Below are positions 7,503 through 15,718 of a DNA stretch of 64,000 bases, piece after piece (positions within the stretch are counted from its first letter, which is position 1; each line of letters begins with the position of its first letter). The notes under the pieces are model-generated. The model was not told the origin of the DNA. It worked only from the letters and a program-made list of their open reading frames with translations, and did no database searches. Source of the DNA: Rhodospirillaceae bacterium (GTDB lineage Bacteria; Pseudomonadota; Alphaproteobacteria; UBA6615). The position numbers and the translations under genes are program-made. The stretch lies in the NCBI GenBank assembly GCA_018667335.1, contig JABIVD010000007.1, forward strand, positions 1-64,000, read 5' to 3'.

Positions 7503-10253
7503 ATGCTGAGCATCGGCGCCCTCTCCTTCGCCGTTCCCTGGTTGCTCGTGGCACTGGCCGCGTTGCCGGTCCTGTGGTGGCTGCTCCGTGCCGTCCCGCC
7601 GGCCCCGGCACGGATCGCGTTTCCCGCCATCCGGCTCCTGTTCGGGCTGCCACAGCATGAGGAGACACCCCATCGCACCCCCTGGTGGCTGCTGGCGATG
7701 CGCTTGCTCCTGACGGCGCTGGTCATCCTGGCCCTGGCCCATCCGATCCTCGATGCCGGGCGCATCCTGCGTGGCAACGGCCCGTTGGTCATGGTGATCG
7801 ACAATGGCTGGACCGCCGGCGCCAATTGGAGCGAACGCCAGGATACGGCGATGGCCCTGATCGACGAGGCCGCGCGCGAAAACCGCACCGTCTATATCGC
7901 CACCACGGCGCAATCGGTCGAGCGAACCGAGGGCAGCCTGCGACCGCTCTCGGCGGCCGAGGCCAGGGACCGCATCCGCTCGATCGCGCCCGTGCCCTGG
8001 ACGGTGGATTACGCGCCCGTGCGGGCCCAGATCGAGGCGCTGGAACTGTCCCGCCCCGCGACGGCCATGTGGCTGTCGAGCGGACTGGATGGGCCCGACA
8101 AAGAACGTGCGGACGCCGGCGCCAAACCGCTCGAGCTGGCGCTGCAACGCCTCGGATCACTGCGCTATGTGCATCCCGCCCCCGCCGAACAGCCGCTCGT
8201 GATCGCCGCGACCCAGAGCGCGACCGACGGCGTTCTCGTGCGTGTCGTGCGGCTGAATGCAGACGGTGCGCGAAGTGCCGCACTTATTGCGAGCGACGAA
8301 GATGGCCGGTTGCTGGGCCGCCAGGCCTTCACATTTGACGACGGCGTGGAGACCGCCGAAGTGCTGCTGGCGATGCCCAGCGAATTGCGCAACCGCATCT
8401 CCCGGGTCGGTGTCGAGGATGCGCGCCATGCCGGCGCCGTCATGCTGTTCGACGAAAGCCTGCGCCGGCGCCCGGTCGGCATCGTGTCGGGAGACACCGC
8501 CCAGCTCGACCAACCGCTGATCGGCAATGCCTTCTATCTCAACCGGGCGCTCGAGCCGTTTGCCGAGGTGCGCAACGGCACCGTCGAGGCGTTGCTGGAA
8601 CGCCGCCTCGCGGTGATGGTTCTCTCCGATATCGGGACCCTCACCGAAACCGAAATCGAACGCCTGGAGACCTGGATCGCCGATGGCGGCGTGCTGGTGC
8701 GCTTTGCCGGCCCGAACCTCGCCGACGGCACCGACCGGTTGCTGCCGGTCGACCTGCGGCGTGGCGGACGGGTGTTCGGCGGCGTGATGAGCTGGGACCA
8801 GCCTTCCAAACTGGCCTCATTCGACGAGACATCACCGTTCGCCGGCCTCATCCCCTCGGACGAAATCATCGTGCGGCGCCAGGTGCTCGCGCAGCCTTCG
8901 CCCGAACTGGCATCGAAAACCTGGGCCCGGCTGGAAGACGGCACACCGCTGGTGACGGGCGAGAAACGCGCCGACGGCTGGCTCGTGCTGTTCCACACGA
9001 CGGCCAACGCCGAATGGTCGTCGCTCGCCTTTTCCGGCCTCTATGTCGACATGCTCCGGCGCCTCGTCGCCCTGAGCCAGGGCGTGGCTTCCGACAACAC
9101 AGCGACCCGTCCGCTCCCGCCGCTTTCGACGCTGGACGGTTTCGGCCGGCTGTCCGAACCCCTCAACACCAGTCGCGCGCTGCCCGCCGGCGCGGGCGAG
9201 GACGTGACACCAGGCCCGCGAACCCCGCCGGGATTCTACGGCGTCGCGCAGTCGCGCCGGGCCATCAACCTGGGCCCGAGCCTCGCACCCCGGCTTTTCG
9301 ATGCGCATGCATCGGGGGTCGAGACGGCGGAATACGGCCCCACATTGCAACGCGAATTGCGGGTCTGGTTCCTCGTCGCAGCCTTCGGATTGCTGCTCGC
9401 CGATTTCATCATTTCACTCGTCCTGCGCGGCCTCACCCCGCGGATCACCCGGGCCGCGGCCGCGGCCGCGATATGTCTGGCGCTGGCGGGCGGACTCGTG
9501 AGCGCGGGCGCGACACCGGGCTGGGCACAGTCGAGCGACAGCTTCGCGCTGGAGGCCACCAAGGACACGCGGATCGGCTACATCCTGACCGGTGATACGA
9601 AGGTCGATGAGACCAGCCGGGCGGGGCTGGCCGGGCTGGGACAAATCCTGTCACGACGGACCTCGATTGTCCCCGGCGCGCCCATCGGCCTGGATGTCGA
9701 GCGGGACGAGCTGGCCTTCTTTCCCCTGATCTACTGGCCGATGACCGAGCGCCAGGCGACGCTCTCGGACGGCGCACGCGCGCGCATCAACACCTACCTG
9801 CGCAATGGCGGCACGATCCTCTTCGATACCCGCGACCAGAATTTATCGGGGATCGGCGGCGTCGGCCCCGGCACGCAGACGTTGCGGAGCCTGGTTGGCG
9901 GGCTGGATATCCCCGCCCTGCTGGAAATACCGACGACCCATGTCCTGACCAAGGCCTTCTATCTCTTGCATGAGTTTCCCGGCCGCTGGGAAGGCGGGCG
10001 GTTATTCGTGCAAAAGCCCGACGAACGGGTCAATGACGGGGTCTCGTCCGTGATCATCGGCGCCAATGATTTCGCCGCTGCCTGGGCCATCGATGCCACG
10101 GGCCGGCCGATGTTCTCAGTCGTGCCCGGAAGCGCACGCCAGCGCGAGCTCGCGTTCCGCTTCGGGGTCAATCTGGTGATGTATGCGCTGACCGGCAACT
10201 ACAAGGCCGACCAGGTGCATGTCGACGAAATCCTCGAGCGGCTCGGGCAATAA
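7503..10253 (+). CDS. BatA-like / DUF4159 membrane protein
   Basis: Large 916-residue inner-membrane protein. The N-terminus is a BatA-type module with two membrane helices (LSFAVPWLLVALAALPVLWW and a second near 60-80, LLLTALVILALAHPIL). A long soluble middle with von Willebrand A-like and amidotransferase-like strands follows, then a helix near 620-640 (VWFLVAAFGLLLADFIISLV) and another at about 655-678. The last 220 residues are a DUF4159 domain (IGYILTGDTKVDETSRAGL, FFPLIYWPMTERQATLS, LRNGGTILFDTRDQN). It sits between the DUF58 gene and the amidotransferase-fold gene with gaps of 6 and 2 bp. The role is unknown; the architecture suggests an envelope scaffold remodelled by MoxR. Confidence 0.9.
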   Translation: MLSIGALSFAVPWLLVALAALPVLWWLLRAVPPAPARIAFPAIRLLFGLPQHEETPHRTPWWLLAMRLLLTALVILALAHPILDAGRILRGNGPLVMVIDNGWTAGANWSERQDTAMALIDEAARENRTVYIATTAQSVERTEGSLRPLSAAEARDRIRSIAPVPWTVDYAPVRAQIEALELSRPATAMWLSSGLDGPDKERADAGAKPLELALQRLGSLRYVHPAPAEQPLVIAATQSATDGVLVRVVRLNADGARSAALIASDEDGRLLGRQAFTFDDGVETAEVLLAMPSELRNRISRVGVEDARHAGAVMLFDESLRRRPVGIVSGDTAQLDQPLIGNAFYLNRALEPFAEVRNGTVEALLERRLAVMVLSDIGTLTETEIERLETWIADGGVLVRFAGPNLADGTDRLLPVDLRRGGRVFGGVMSWDQPSKLASFDETSPFAGLIPSDEIIVRRQVLAQPSPELASKTWARLEDGTPLVTGEKRADGWLVLFHTTANAEWSSLAFSGLYVDMLRRLVALSQGVASDNTATRPLPPLSTLDGFGRLSEPLNTSRALPAGAGEDVTPGPRTPPGFYGVAQSRRAINLGPSLAPRLFDAHASGVETAEYGPTLQRELRVWFLVAAFGLLLADFIISLVLRGLTPRITRAAAAAAICLALAGGLVSAGATPGWAQSSDSFALEATKDTRIGYILTGDTKVDETSRAGLAGLGQILSRRTSIVPGAPIGLDVERDELAFFPLIYWPMTERQATLSDGARARINTYLRNGGTILFDTRDQNLSGIGGVGPGTQTLRSLVGGLDIPALLEIPTTHVLTKAFYLLHEFPGRWEGGRLFVQKPDERVNDGVSSVIIGANDFAAAWAIDATGRPMFSVVPGSARQRELAFRFGVNLVMYALTGNYKADQVHVDEILERLGQ

Positions 10254-10255
10254 CC

Positions 10256-12394
10256 ATGGACGCCTCCTCGATCATCTGGGACCCGCTTCTGCCCACCGGC
10301 ATCCTGATCGCGATGGCGGCCGTGGGCGCGCTGGTGATGCTCGTCGGGTTTGCGGCCCCCCGGCCGGGCATCCCGGCGCCGGGCGTGATCTGGCGGATCG
10401 CGGCGACGGCGGCGATCCTGGCGGCGCTGGCGAACCCCTCGATCGTTGTCGAGGATCGCACGCCGTTGACGGACATCGGCCTGGTCGTCGTTGACCGGTC
10501 CCAGAGCCAGTCGATCGGTGCGCGCACAGAGCAGGCCGACGCGGCACTGGCAAAAGTGACGGCGTGGGCGGCGGGACAGGCGAATTTCGAGCTGCGCATC
10601 GTCGAGGTGCCCGCGGCCGGGAACCTGAACGAGGACGACGGCCAATCGGGCCTGCGCGACGGCACCCATCTCTATGAGGCGCTCGACCGCGCGCTGATCG
10701 ACATTCCACGCGACCGTTTCGCCGGCGCGGTTCTGATCACCGATGGCCGGGTCCATGATCTGCCCGAAAATATCGCCGCGCTCGACCTGGGCGGGCCCGT
10801 CCATGCCATGCTGACCGGTGATCGGACGGCCGGAGACAGGCGCCTGACGATCATCGAGAATCCGGGCTTCGGCATCGTCGGCGAAACGGTCCGCCTGACC
10901 CTGCGGATCGACGAGCCCAGAGCCGTACGCGCACGCCAGGCGCAGGTCACCATCCGGCGTGACGGCGCAGCGGTTGGCCGCACCATACTGGCCCCGGTCG
11001 GTGTCGATCACAGCGTCGAGCTGGTCGTGGATCGCGGCGGCACGAGCGTATTTGAATTGTCGGTCGGGCCGGGCCGCGAGGAGCTCACCCGCTCCAACAA
11101 TCTCGCCGTGGTGACCGTCAACGGCATTCGCGACAGGCTGCGGGTCCTGCTGGTCTCCGGCGCCCCGCACCCCGGTGAGCGCACATGGCGCAATCTCCTC
11201 AAGGCCGATCCGTCGGTCGACCTCGTGCACTTCACCATCCTCAGACCGCCCGAGAAACAGGACGGCACGCCCGTGCGCGAACTCAGCCTGATCGCGTTTC
11301 CGTATCGCGAGCTGTTCGAGGTGAAGCTCAACGATTTTGATCTGATCATCTTCGACCGGTATCGACGCATGGGTGTGTTGCCGTCGATCTACCTGCGCAA
11401 TATCGCCAACTATGTTGAGGCCGGCGGCGCGCTCCTCGAAGCAACAGGACCGGAGGTCACCCCCGCAACCAGCCTGTACCGCACCGCGCTGGCGAGCGTT
11501 CTGCCGGGAGAGCCGACCGGCAAGGTCACGGAAGCCCCCTACGTCGCGAATGTGAACGAAATCGGACGCCGCCACCCCGTGACGGCGACCCTCCCGGGGC
11601 TGGGCCCGGACCTGGACGCAACACCCGACTGGGGGCGCTGGTTCCGCCATGTCGACGCGCGGCCCAAATCGGGCACGGTGGTCATGGACGGCCCCGACGG
11701 GCGGCCGCTTCTCATTCTGGACCGGGTTGGCGAAGGCCGGGTTGGCCAGTTCCTGAGCGACCATATCTGGCTCTGGGCGCGCGGATATGAGGGCGGCGGC
11801 CCCCACAATGAGCTGCTGCGCCGCCTCGCCCACTGGCTGATGAAGGAGCCCGAGCTCGAGGAAGACCGGCTGACTGCGGTATCCAGCGGCGACACCATCG
11901 AGATCGTCCGCCACAGCCTGACGCCGGACCCCGCACCCGTCACAGTCACCGGACCCACGGGCGAGACCCGGTCGGTCACCCTCGAGGAACAGGGAGACGG
12001 CCGTGCGCTCGGCACCATCGCCGTCAAGGAAACGGGCATCTACCGATTGGACGATGGAAGCCGCACGGCGGTCGCAGGCGTCGGCACGATAAACCCCATC
12101 GAGTTCGCCGACGTGACGGCCACAGACATGCTGCTGCGCCCCGTTGCGGCGATTACCGGCGGCGGGCTCAGCTGGATCGGTGACACCGGCATCCCGGACC
12201 TGCGTCGCGCCCGGCCGGGGCGCGCGTTGAGTGATGCTTCGGAACTGCGAACGTCGGCGCGCTGGCTCGCGTTTCAACGCAACGATGCGTCCGCCGTCAT
12301 CGGCGTACGGGATCTTCCGTTCCTTCCCGCGCTGATCCTTCTGCTGATGATAGGTGCGTTCCTCCTCGCGGCATGGCGGCGCGAAGGAAAGTAG
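10256..12394 (+). CDS. Membrane protein with amidotransferase-like fold, MoxR operon
   Basis: 712-residue membrane protein of unknown function. Two N-terminal helices (ILIAMAAVGALVMLVGFAA and a second near 45-62) precede a von Willebrand A-like strand IGLVVVDRSQSQSIG. In the centre, RVLLVSGAPHPGERTWRNLL and FDLIIFDRYRRMGVLPSIYL look like a class I glutamine amidotransferase-type Rossmann fold with no visible catalytic Cys-His-Glu triad. A single helix near the C-terminus (LPFLPALILLLMIGAFLLAA) ends the protein. It begins 2 bp after the DUF4159 gene and closes the operon. Similar genes follow MoxR/DUF58/DUF4159 in other alphaproteobacteria, but no function is established to my knowledge. Confidence 0.85.
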   Translation: MDASSIIWDPLLPTGILIAMAAVGALVMLVGFAAPRPGIPAPGVIWRIAATAAILAALANPSIVVEDRTPLTDIGLVVVDRSQSQSIGARTEQADAALAKVTAWAAGQANFELRIVEVPAAGNLNEDDGQSGLRDGTHLYEALDRALIDIPRDRFAGAVLITDGRVHDLPENIAALDLGGPVHAMLTGDRTAGDRRLTIIENPGFGIVGETVRLTLRIDEPRAVRARQAQVTIRRDGAAVGRTILAPVGVDHSVELVVDRGGTSVFELSVGPGREELTRSNNLAVVTVNGIRDRLRVLLVSGAPHPGERTWRNLLKADPSVDLVHFTILRPPEKQDGTPVRELSLIAFPYRELFEVKLNDFDLIIFDRYRRMGVLPSIYLRNIANYVEAGGALLEATGPEVTPATSLYRTALASVLPGEPTGKVTEAPYVANVNEIGRRHPVTATLPGLGPDLDATPDWGRWFRHVDARPKSGTVVMDGPDGRPLLILDRVGEGRVGQFLSDHIWLWARGYEGGGPHNELLRRLAHWLMKEPELEEDRLTAVSSGDTIEIVRHSLTPDPAPVTVTGPTGETRSVTLEEQGDGRALGTIAVKETGIYRLDDGSRTAVAGVGTINPIEFADVTATDMLLRPVAAITGGGLSWIGDTGIPDLRRARPGRALSDASELRTSARWLAFQRNDASAVIGVRDLPFLPALILLLMIGAFLLAAWRREGK

Positions 12395-12422
12395 CTCCCG
12401 GCATCGCCCCTTGCGGCCTCCC

Positions 12423-12465
12423 TTGCAACGGGGGCCCAACCCACTTAAATTAACCGTATGGTTAA
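12423..12465 (+). promoter_or_regulatory. Promoter and operator of the ArsR-SRPBCC pair, over the start codon
   Basis: A -35-like TTGCAA (12423-12428) and a -10-like TTAAAT (12445-12450) are 16 bp apart. This puts the transcription start at or within a base or two of the A of the arsR ATG (12458), so the message would be leaderless. An inverted repeat TTAACC-GTAT-GGTTAA spans 12450-12465, overlapping the -10 element, the start site and the start codon. ArsR-family repressors commonly autoregulate through such palindromes, so this is the likely operator. The assignment is inference from position and symmetry. Confidence 0.65.
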
Positions 12466-12799
12466 ATATAATCTCGATCATACGTTTGCCGCACTGGCCG
12501 ACCCGACCCGGCGCGCGATCCTCGCGCGCCTGAGCGAAGGCCACGCAACGGTGGGCGAACTCGCCGAACCGTTCGCCATGTCCCTTCCCGCCGTCTCGAA
12601 GCATCTGAAGGTCCTGCAGAAGGCCGGCCTGATCGAGCGTCGTCGCGACGGCCGGAACCAGATCTGCGCCGTCCAGGCGGCGCCGCTGCAGGATGCCGAT
12701 GAATGGCTCGCGCGCTATCGGGCCTTCTGGGAAGGCAGCCTCGACTCCCTCGCCCAGTTCCTCGAAACGGAACCAGCCGAAAAGGAGGGACCGTCATGA
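12458..12799 (+). CDS. ArsR-family transcriptional regulator
   Basis: 113-residue winged-helix repressor. It begins with FAALADPTRRAILARLSEG, the classic ArsR opening, and has the recognition helix region AVSKHLKVLQKAGLIERRRDG at about 46-66. No CxC or other obvious metal-binding cysteine motif is present (a single Cys near 70), so it is probably not an arsenic or metal sensor but of the group paired with SRPBCC/AHSA1 proteins. It overlaps the following SRPBCC gene by 4 bp. The palindrome across its start codon suggests autorepression. Confidence 0.93.
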   Translation: MVKYNLDHTFAALADPTRRAILARLSEGHATVGELAEPFAMSLPAVSKHLKVLQKAGLIERRRDGRNQICAVQAAPLQDADEWLARYRAFWEGSLDSLAQFLETEPAEKEGPS

Positions 12800-13269
12800 C
12801 CAACGCCCCGGATATCACCGAAGCGCCCGACGCAACGCGTACGCTCAGGGTGTCGCGAAACTTCACGGTCCCCATCGAGCGGTTGTTCGCGGCCTGGACC
12901 GACCCTGCGCAAGCCCGCCAGTGGATGGGCCCGCGCAATGTCAGTTGCCGGATCGACCGATGGGACTTTCAGGAGGGCGGCAATTACGAGATGGTCCTGG
13001 TCTCACCGGACAATAAGGAACATGCCGCGCACGGCGTGTTCGGCACAATCGACCCGCCAAACCGGCTGACCATGTCCTGGACCTGGCAGCATGAGGGCGA
13101 GATGCAGGGCATCGAGACATTCCTCGATCTCAAATTCATTGCGACCGCCGAGGACGCATCGGAACTGCAACTCGTCCACACCATGCTGCCGACCAGCGAA
13201 ATGGCCGAAAATCATTCCGGCGGCTGGCATGGTGCGCTTGTGTGCCTGGAAGAGTACCTGGCCGAATAA
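12796..13269 (+). CDS. SRPBCC (AHSA1-like) domain protein
   Basis: 157-residue member of the START/Bet v1-like superfamily that is frequently encoded directly behind an ArsR regulator. The fold opens with TLRVSRNFTVPIERLFAAWTD and continues ARQWMGPRNV, DFQEGGNYEMVLVSPD, RLTMSWTWQHEG, ending with the long C-terminal helix GWHGALVCLEEYLAE. The ATG at 12796 overlaps the arsR stop (ATGA) and has a near-perfect ribosome-binding site (AAGGAGG at 12782-12788). It presumably binds a small hydrophobic ligand; which one is unknown. Confidence 0.9.
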   Translation: MTNAPDITEAPDATRTLRVSRNFTVPIERLFAAWTDPAQARQWMGPRNVSCRIDRWDFQEGGNYEMVLVSPDNKEHAAHGVFGTIDPPNRLTMSWTWQHEGEMQGIETFLDLKFIATAEDASELQLVHTMLPTSEMAENHSGGWHGALVCLEEYLAE

Positions 13270-13270
13270 C

Positions 13271-13293
13271 GAACATCTGTTCGATATTCGAAC
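13271..13293. promoter_or_regulatory. Nested inverted repeats upstream of the hydroquinone reductase / pirin operon
   Basis: Between the SRPBCC stop (13269) and the glutathionyl-hydroquinone reductase start (13371), two overlapping palindromes share an arm. GAAC-ATCT-GTTC lies at 13271-13282 and GTTCGA-TAT-TCGAAC at 13279-13293. Perfect 6-bp arms 3 bp apart, about 80 bp upstream of an oxidative-stress type operon, look like a binding site for a dimeric repressor or activator. Which protein binds is not visible from the sequence. Confidence 0.45.
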
Positions 13294-13370
13294 ACACGAC
13301 CTCGACATTCCTGCCTGCGCATCCAACCTAAGGTGCCAACGGATAACGGCATCCACGGAAGGAATAGGCG

Positions 13371-14363
13371 ATGGGCGTAATGATCGAAGGCGTCTGGCAC
13401 GCGGTTGAACCGGCCAGAAACGACGCGGATGGCAAGTTCAATAATCCCGAGACGGCGTTCCGCAACTGGATCACCGCAGACGGATCCCCGGGCCCAACGG
13501 GTGTCGGCGGATTCAAGGCTGCGCCGGGGCGCTATCACCTTTATATTTGCCACGCCTGCCCCTGGGCGCATCGCACAATGATCTACCGGGCCCTGAAGGG
13601 GCTTGAGGAGGCAATCTCGGTTTCGGTCGTGCACTGGTACAAGGGCGACGACGGCTGGACCTTCAAACCGGATGACGAGGTCGTCCCCGATCCGGTGCTC
13701 GGCGCCGACTATCTGCATCAGATATATGCTGCAGCCGACGCCAATTTTACCGGCCGGGTGTCGGTCCCTGTGCTTTGGGACCTGGAGACAGGCACGATCG
13801 TGAACAATGAATCGTCCGAGATCATCCGGATGTTCAACAGCGCCTTCGACGCCTTCGCCGAACACCCCGAACGGGATTACTACCCCGCGCCGCTGCGCGA
13901 CGAGATCGACGCCGTCAACGACAGGGTCTTCAACACGGTCAATATCGGGGTCTACAAATCCGGCTTCGCGCGTTCCCAGGCCGCCTACGACGAAGCGGTG
14001 ACGAACCTGTTTGATACTTTCGACTGGCTCGAAGCCCGGCTCTCGAACCAGCGCTATCTCGTGGGTGATCAGATCACGGAAGCCGACTGGCGCCTGTTCA
14101 CAACGCTGCTGCGATTTGATCCCGTCTATCACGGGCACTTCAAATGCAATATCCGCCGGCTGATCGACTATCCCAGCCTGTGGAACTACACCCGCGACCT
14201 CTACCAGGTGCCGGGGGTGGATTCGACGATCAACAACCCGCAAATCAAGATCCACTATTACGGCAGCCACGAGACCGTAAATCCGACGGGCATCGTGCCG
14301 GTGGGACCAACGATCGACTTCCTCGCGCCACACAACCGCGCGGACATTAAGGACGCAGCATGA
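13371..14363 (+). CDS. Glutathionyl-hydroquinone reductase (Xi-class glutathione transferase, YqjG/ECM4 type)
   Basis: Reduces glutathionyl-hydroquinones to hydroquinones with glutathione; cytoplasmic. The 330-residue product has the Xi-class thioredoxin-fold active site YHLYICHACPWAHR with the catalytic cysteine at about 63. It continues VSVVHWYKGDDGWTF and SVPVLWDLETGTIVNNESSE, the glutathione-binding cis-Pro strand and ES pair. The helical domain includes RYLVGDQITEADWRLFTTLLRFD and ends YGSHETVNPTGIVPVGP, a family hallmark. It overlaps the pirin gene by 4 bp, so the two are co-translated. Both fit quinone or aromatic-compound detoxification. Confidence 0.94.
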   Translation: MGVMIEGVWHAVEPARNDADGKFNNPETAFRNWITADGSPGPTGVGGFKAAPGRYHLYICHACPWAHRTMIYRALKGLEEAISVSVVHWYKGDDGWTFKPDDEVVPDPVLGADYLHQIYAAADANFTGRVSVPVLWDLETGTIVNNESSEIIRMFNSAFDAFAEHPERDYYPAPLRDEIDAVNDRVFNTVNIGVYKSGFARSQAAYDEAVTNLFDTFDWLEARLSNQRYLVGDQITEADWRLFTTLLRFDPVYHGHFKCNIRRLIDYPSLWNYTRDLYQVPGVDSTINNPQIKIHYYGSHETVNPTGIVPVGPTIDFLAPHNRADIKDAA

Positions 14364-15064
14364 TCGACGTGACATCTCTCGACGAGATCGGCCATTTCCA
14401 GAATGACTGGCTCGACGCCCATCACCATTTCAGCTTCGGCGAATACATGAATCCCGACCGCATGGGCCTCGGCCCGCTGCGGGTCTGGAATGACGACACG
14501 ATCGTCGCCAAGGGCGGGTTCCCGCCCCATGGGCACCGGGACATGGAGATCATCACCTATGTCCGCCACGGCGCGATCACCCATGAGGACAATCTGGGCA
14601 ATCGCGGCCGCACAGAGGCCGGGGATGTCCAGATCATGAGCGCCGGCACCGGGATTCAGCATTCCGAATTCAACGTCGAGGACGAGGCCACCCAAATCTT
14701 CCAGATCTGGATCACGCCCGATCGCGAGGGCCACGCGCCGCGCTGGGAGACCAAGACCTTCCCGCGCGGCGAACAGGCCGGCTCACTGGTCCTGCTCGCC
14801 TCGGGCCGGGCCGAAGACGACGGGCTGGGCGCGCCGATGATCCATCCGGATGCGGCGCTTTTCGGCGCAACGCTGTCCGACGGTCAAAGTCTTACGCACA
14901 TATTTTCGGAATACCGCAAAGGCTACCTCGTGCCGTCGCGCGGCACGGTGCTGGTGAACGGCACGGAAATCGGTGAACGCGCGGGTGCGGCCATTGCCGG
15001 CGAGCGTGAAATCACCATCACGGCACAAGGGGATGCGGAAATCGTTCTCGCCGATCTCCCCTAA
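14360..15064 (+). CDS. Pirin family protein
   Basis: Bicupin of 234 residues. The metal ligands of the family are all present: His57 and His59 in GGFPPHGHRDMEI, and His101 with Glu103 in SAGTGIQHSEFN. The N-terminal HHHFSFGEYMNPDRMG segment is also typical. Bacterial pirins of this type have been reported as quercetin dioxygenases, and others bind regulators; the substrate here is unknown. The 4-bp overlap with the hydroquinone reductase gene argues for a shared role in handling quinones or flavonoid-like aromatics. Confidence 0.93.
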   Translation: MIDVTSLDEIGHFQNDWLDAHHHFSFGEYMNPDRMGLGPLRVWNDDTIVAKGGFPPHGHRDMEIITYVRHGAITHEDNLGNRGRTEAGDVQIMSAGTGIQHSEFNVEDEATQIFQIWITPDREGHAPRWETKTFPRGEQAGSLVLLASGRAEDDGLGAPMIHPDAALFGATLSDGQSLTHIFSEYRKGYLVPSRGTVLVNGTEIGERAGAAIAGEREITITAQGDAEIVLADLP

Positions 15065-15080
15065 ATCGCGACGCAAGCCC

Positions 15081-15641
15081 TCAGAATGAAGAATCGGGTT
15101 CCTTCAGGAACGCCAGCTCTTCGGGCGTGCTTTCCCGCCCGAGGATCTCGTTGCGATGGGGAAAGCGGCCGAACCGCGCGACGATGTCGCGGTGCCGGAT
15201 CGCAAAATCCAGGCTGACATCGTCCTCGTCCGTCGCCAGCGTCGCAAACAATTCGACGCATTGCTCCTGATCCGCCAACACCTCGCTGTGCATCAGAGGC
15301 ATGTAGAGGAACTTGCGCTCATCAATTCCAAGGTCGGCGTCATACGCACGGGTCAACGCCCGTTTGGTACAGGCGAGCCCGACATCATCCGCCGACCATG
15401 CGAGCGGGGAATCCCGGTAGATGTTCCGCGACAGCTGATCGATCAGGATGATCACCGCCAGGCAGCCTCGCGCGGTGTCGTGCCAATCGGTGAAGCCATC
15501 CGCACGCGCGGTCTCGACCGCATCGCCAAACCGATCTCGAATGACCTGGTCGAATTCGTCGCTGCGTTCGAACCAGTTTTGCCGGTCGGTTTCGTTGAAC
15601 CAGAAGTCCAGCACCTTGTCTGCTGTCACGCTCATCGTCAC
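15081..15641 (-). CDS. DUF924 family protein
   Basis: 186-residue all-helical cytoplasmic protein of the DUF924 family. Hallmarks are the start VLDFWFNETDRQNWFERSDE, the central GCLAVIILIDQLSRNIYRD, ALTRAYDADLGIDERKFLYM with MPLMHSE, and the closing ARFGRFPHRNEILGRESTPE. The fold is tetratricopeptide-like; function is not established. It is convergent with pirin (16 bp between stops) and divergent from chaC. Confidence 0.92.
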   Translation of the reverse strand: MTMSVTADKVLDFWFNETDRQNWFERSDEFDQVIRDRFGDAVETARADGFTDWHDTARGCLAVIILIDQLSRNIYRDSPLAWSADDVGLACTKRALTRAYDADLGIDERKFLYMPLMHSEVLADQEQCVELFATLATDEDDVSLDFAIRHRDIVARFGRFPHRNEILGRESTPEELAFLKEPDSSF

Positions 15642-15718
15642 ACTCTCGCTGCTTCGGAGGTTCAGTTCCCTGACCCCGATTGATATACACGCGCTATGGC
15701 ATTTGCATCAGATTTGAA

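Noticed and set aside
10199-12604. 801-codon open frame antisense to the amidotransferase-fold gene
   Set aside because: It mirrors a GC-rich gene on the opposite strand, matches no family, is rich in Arg, Gln and Asp in low-complexity order, and runs across the arsR promoter. Long antisense frames are expected at this GC content.
13271-13282. GAAC-N4-GTTC read as a LexA box of the Gram-positive type
   Set aside because: The operator used in alphaproteobacteria is GTTC-N7-GTTC, as seen at 30485. The genes downstream are not SOS-like, and the palindrome is better explained as part of the nested repeat.
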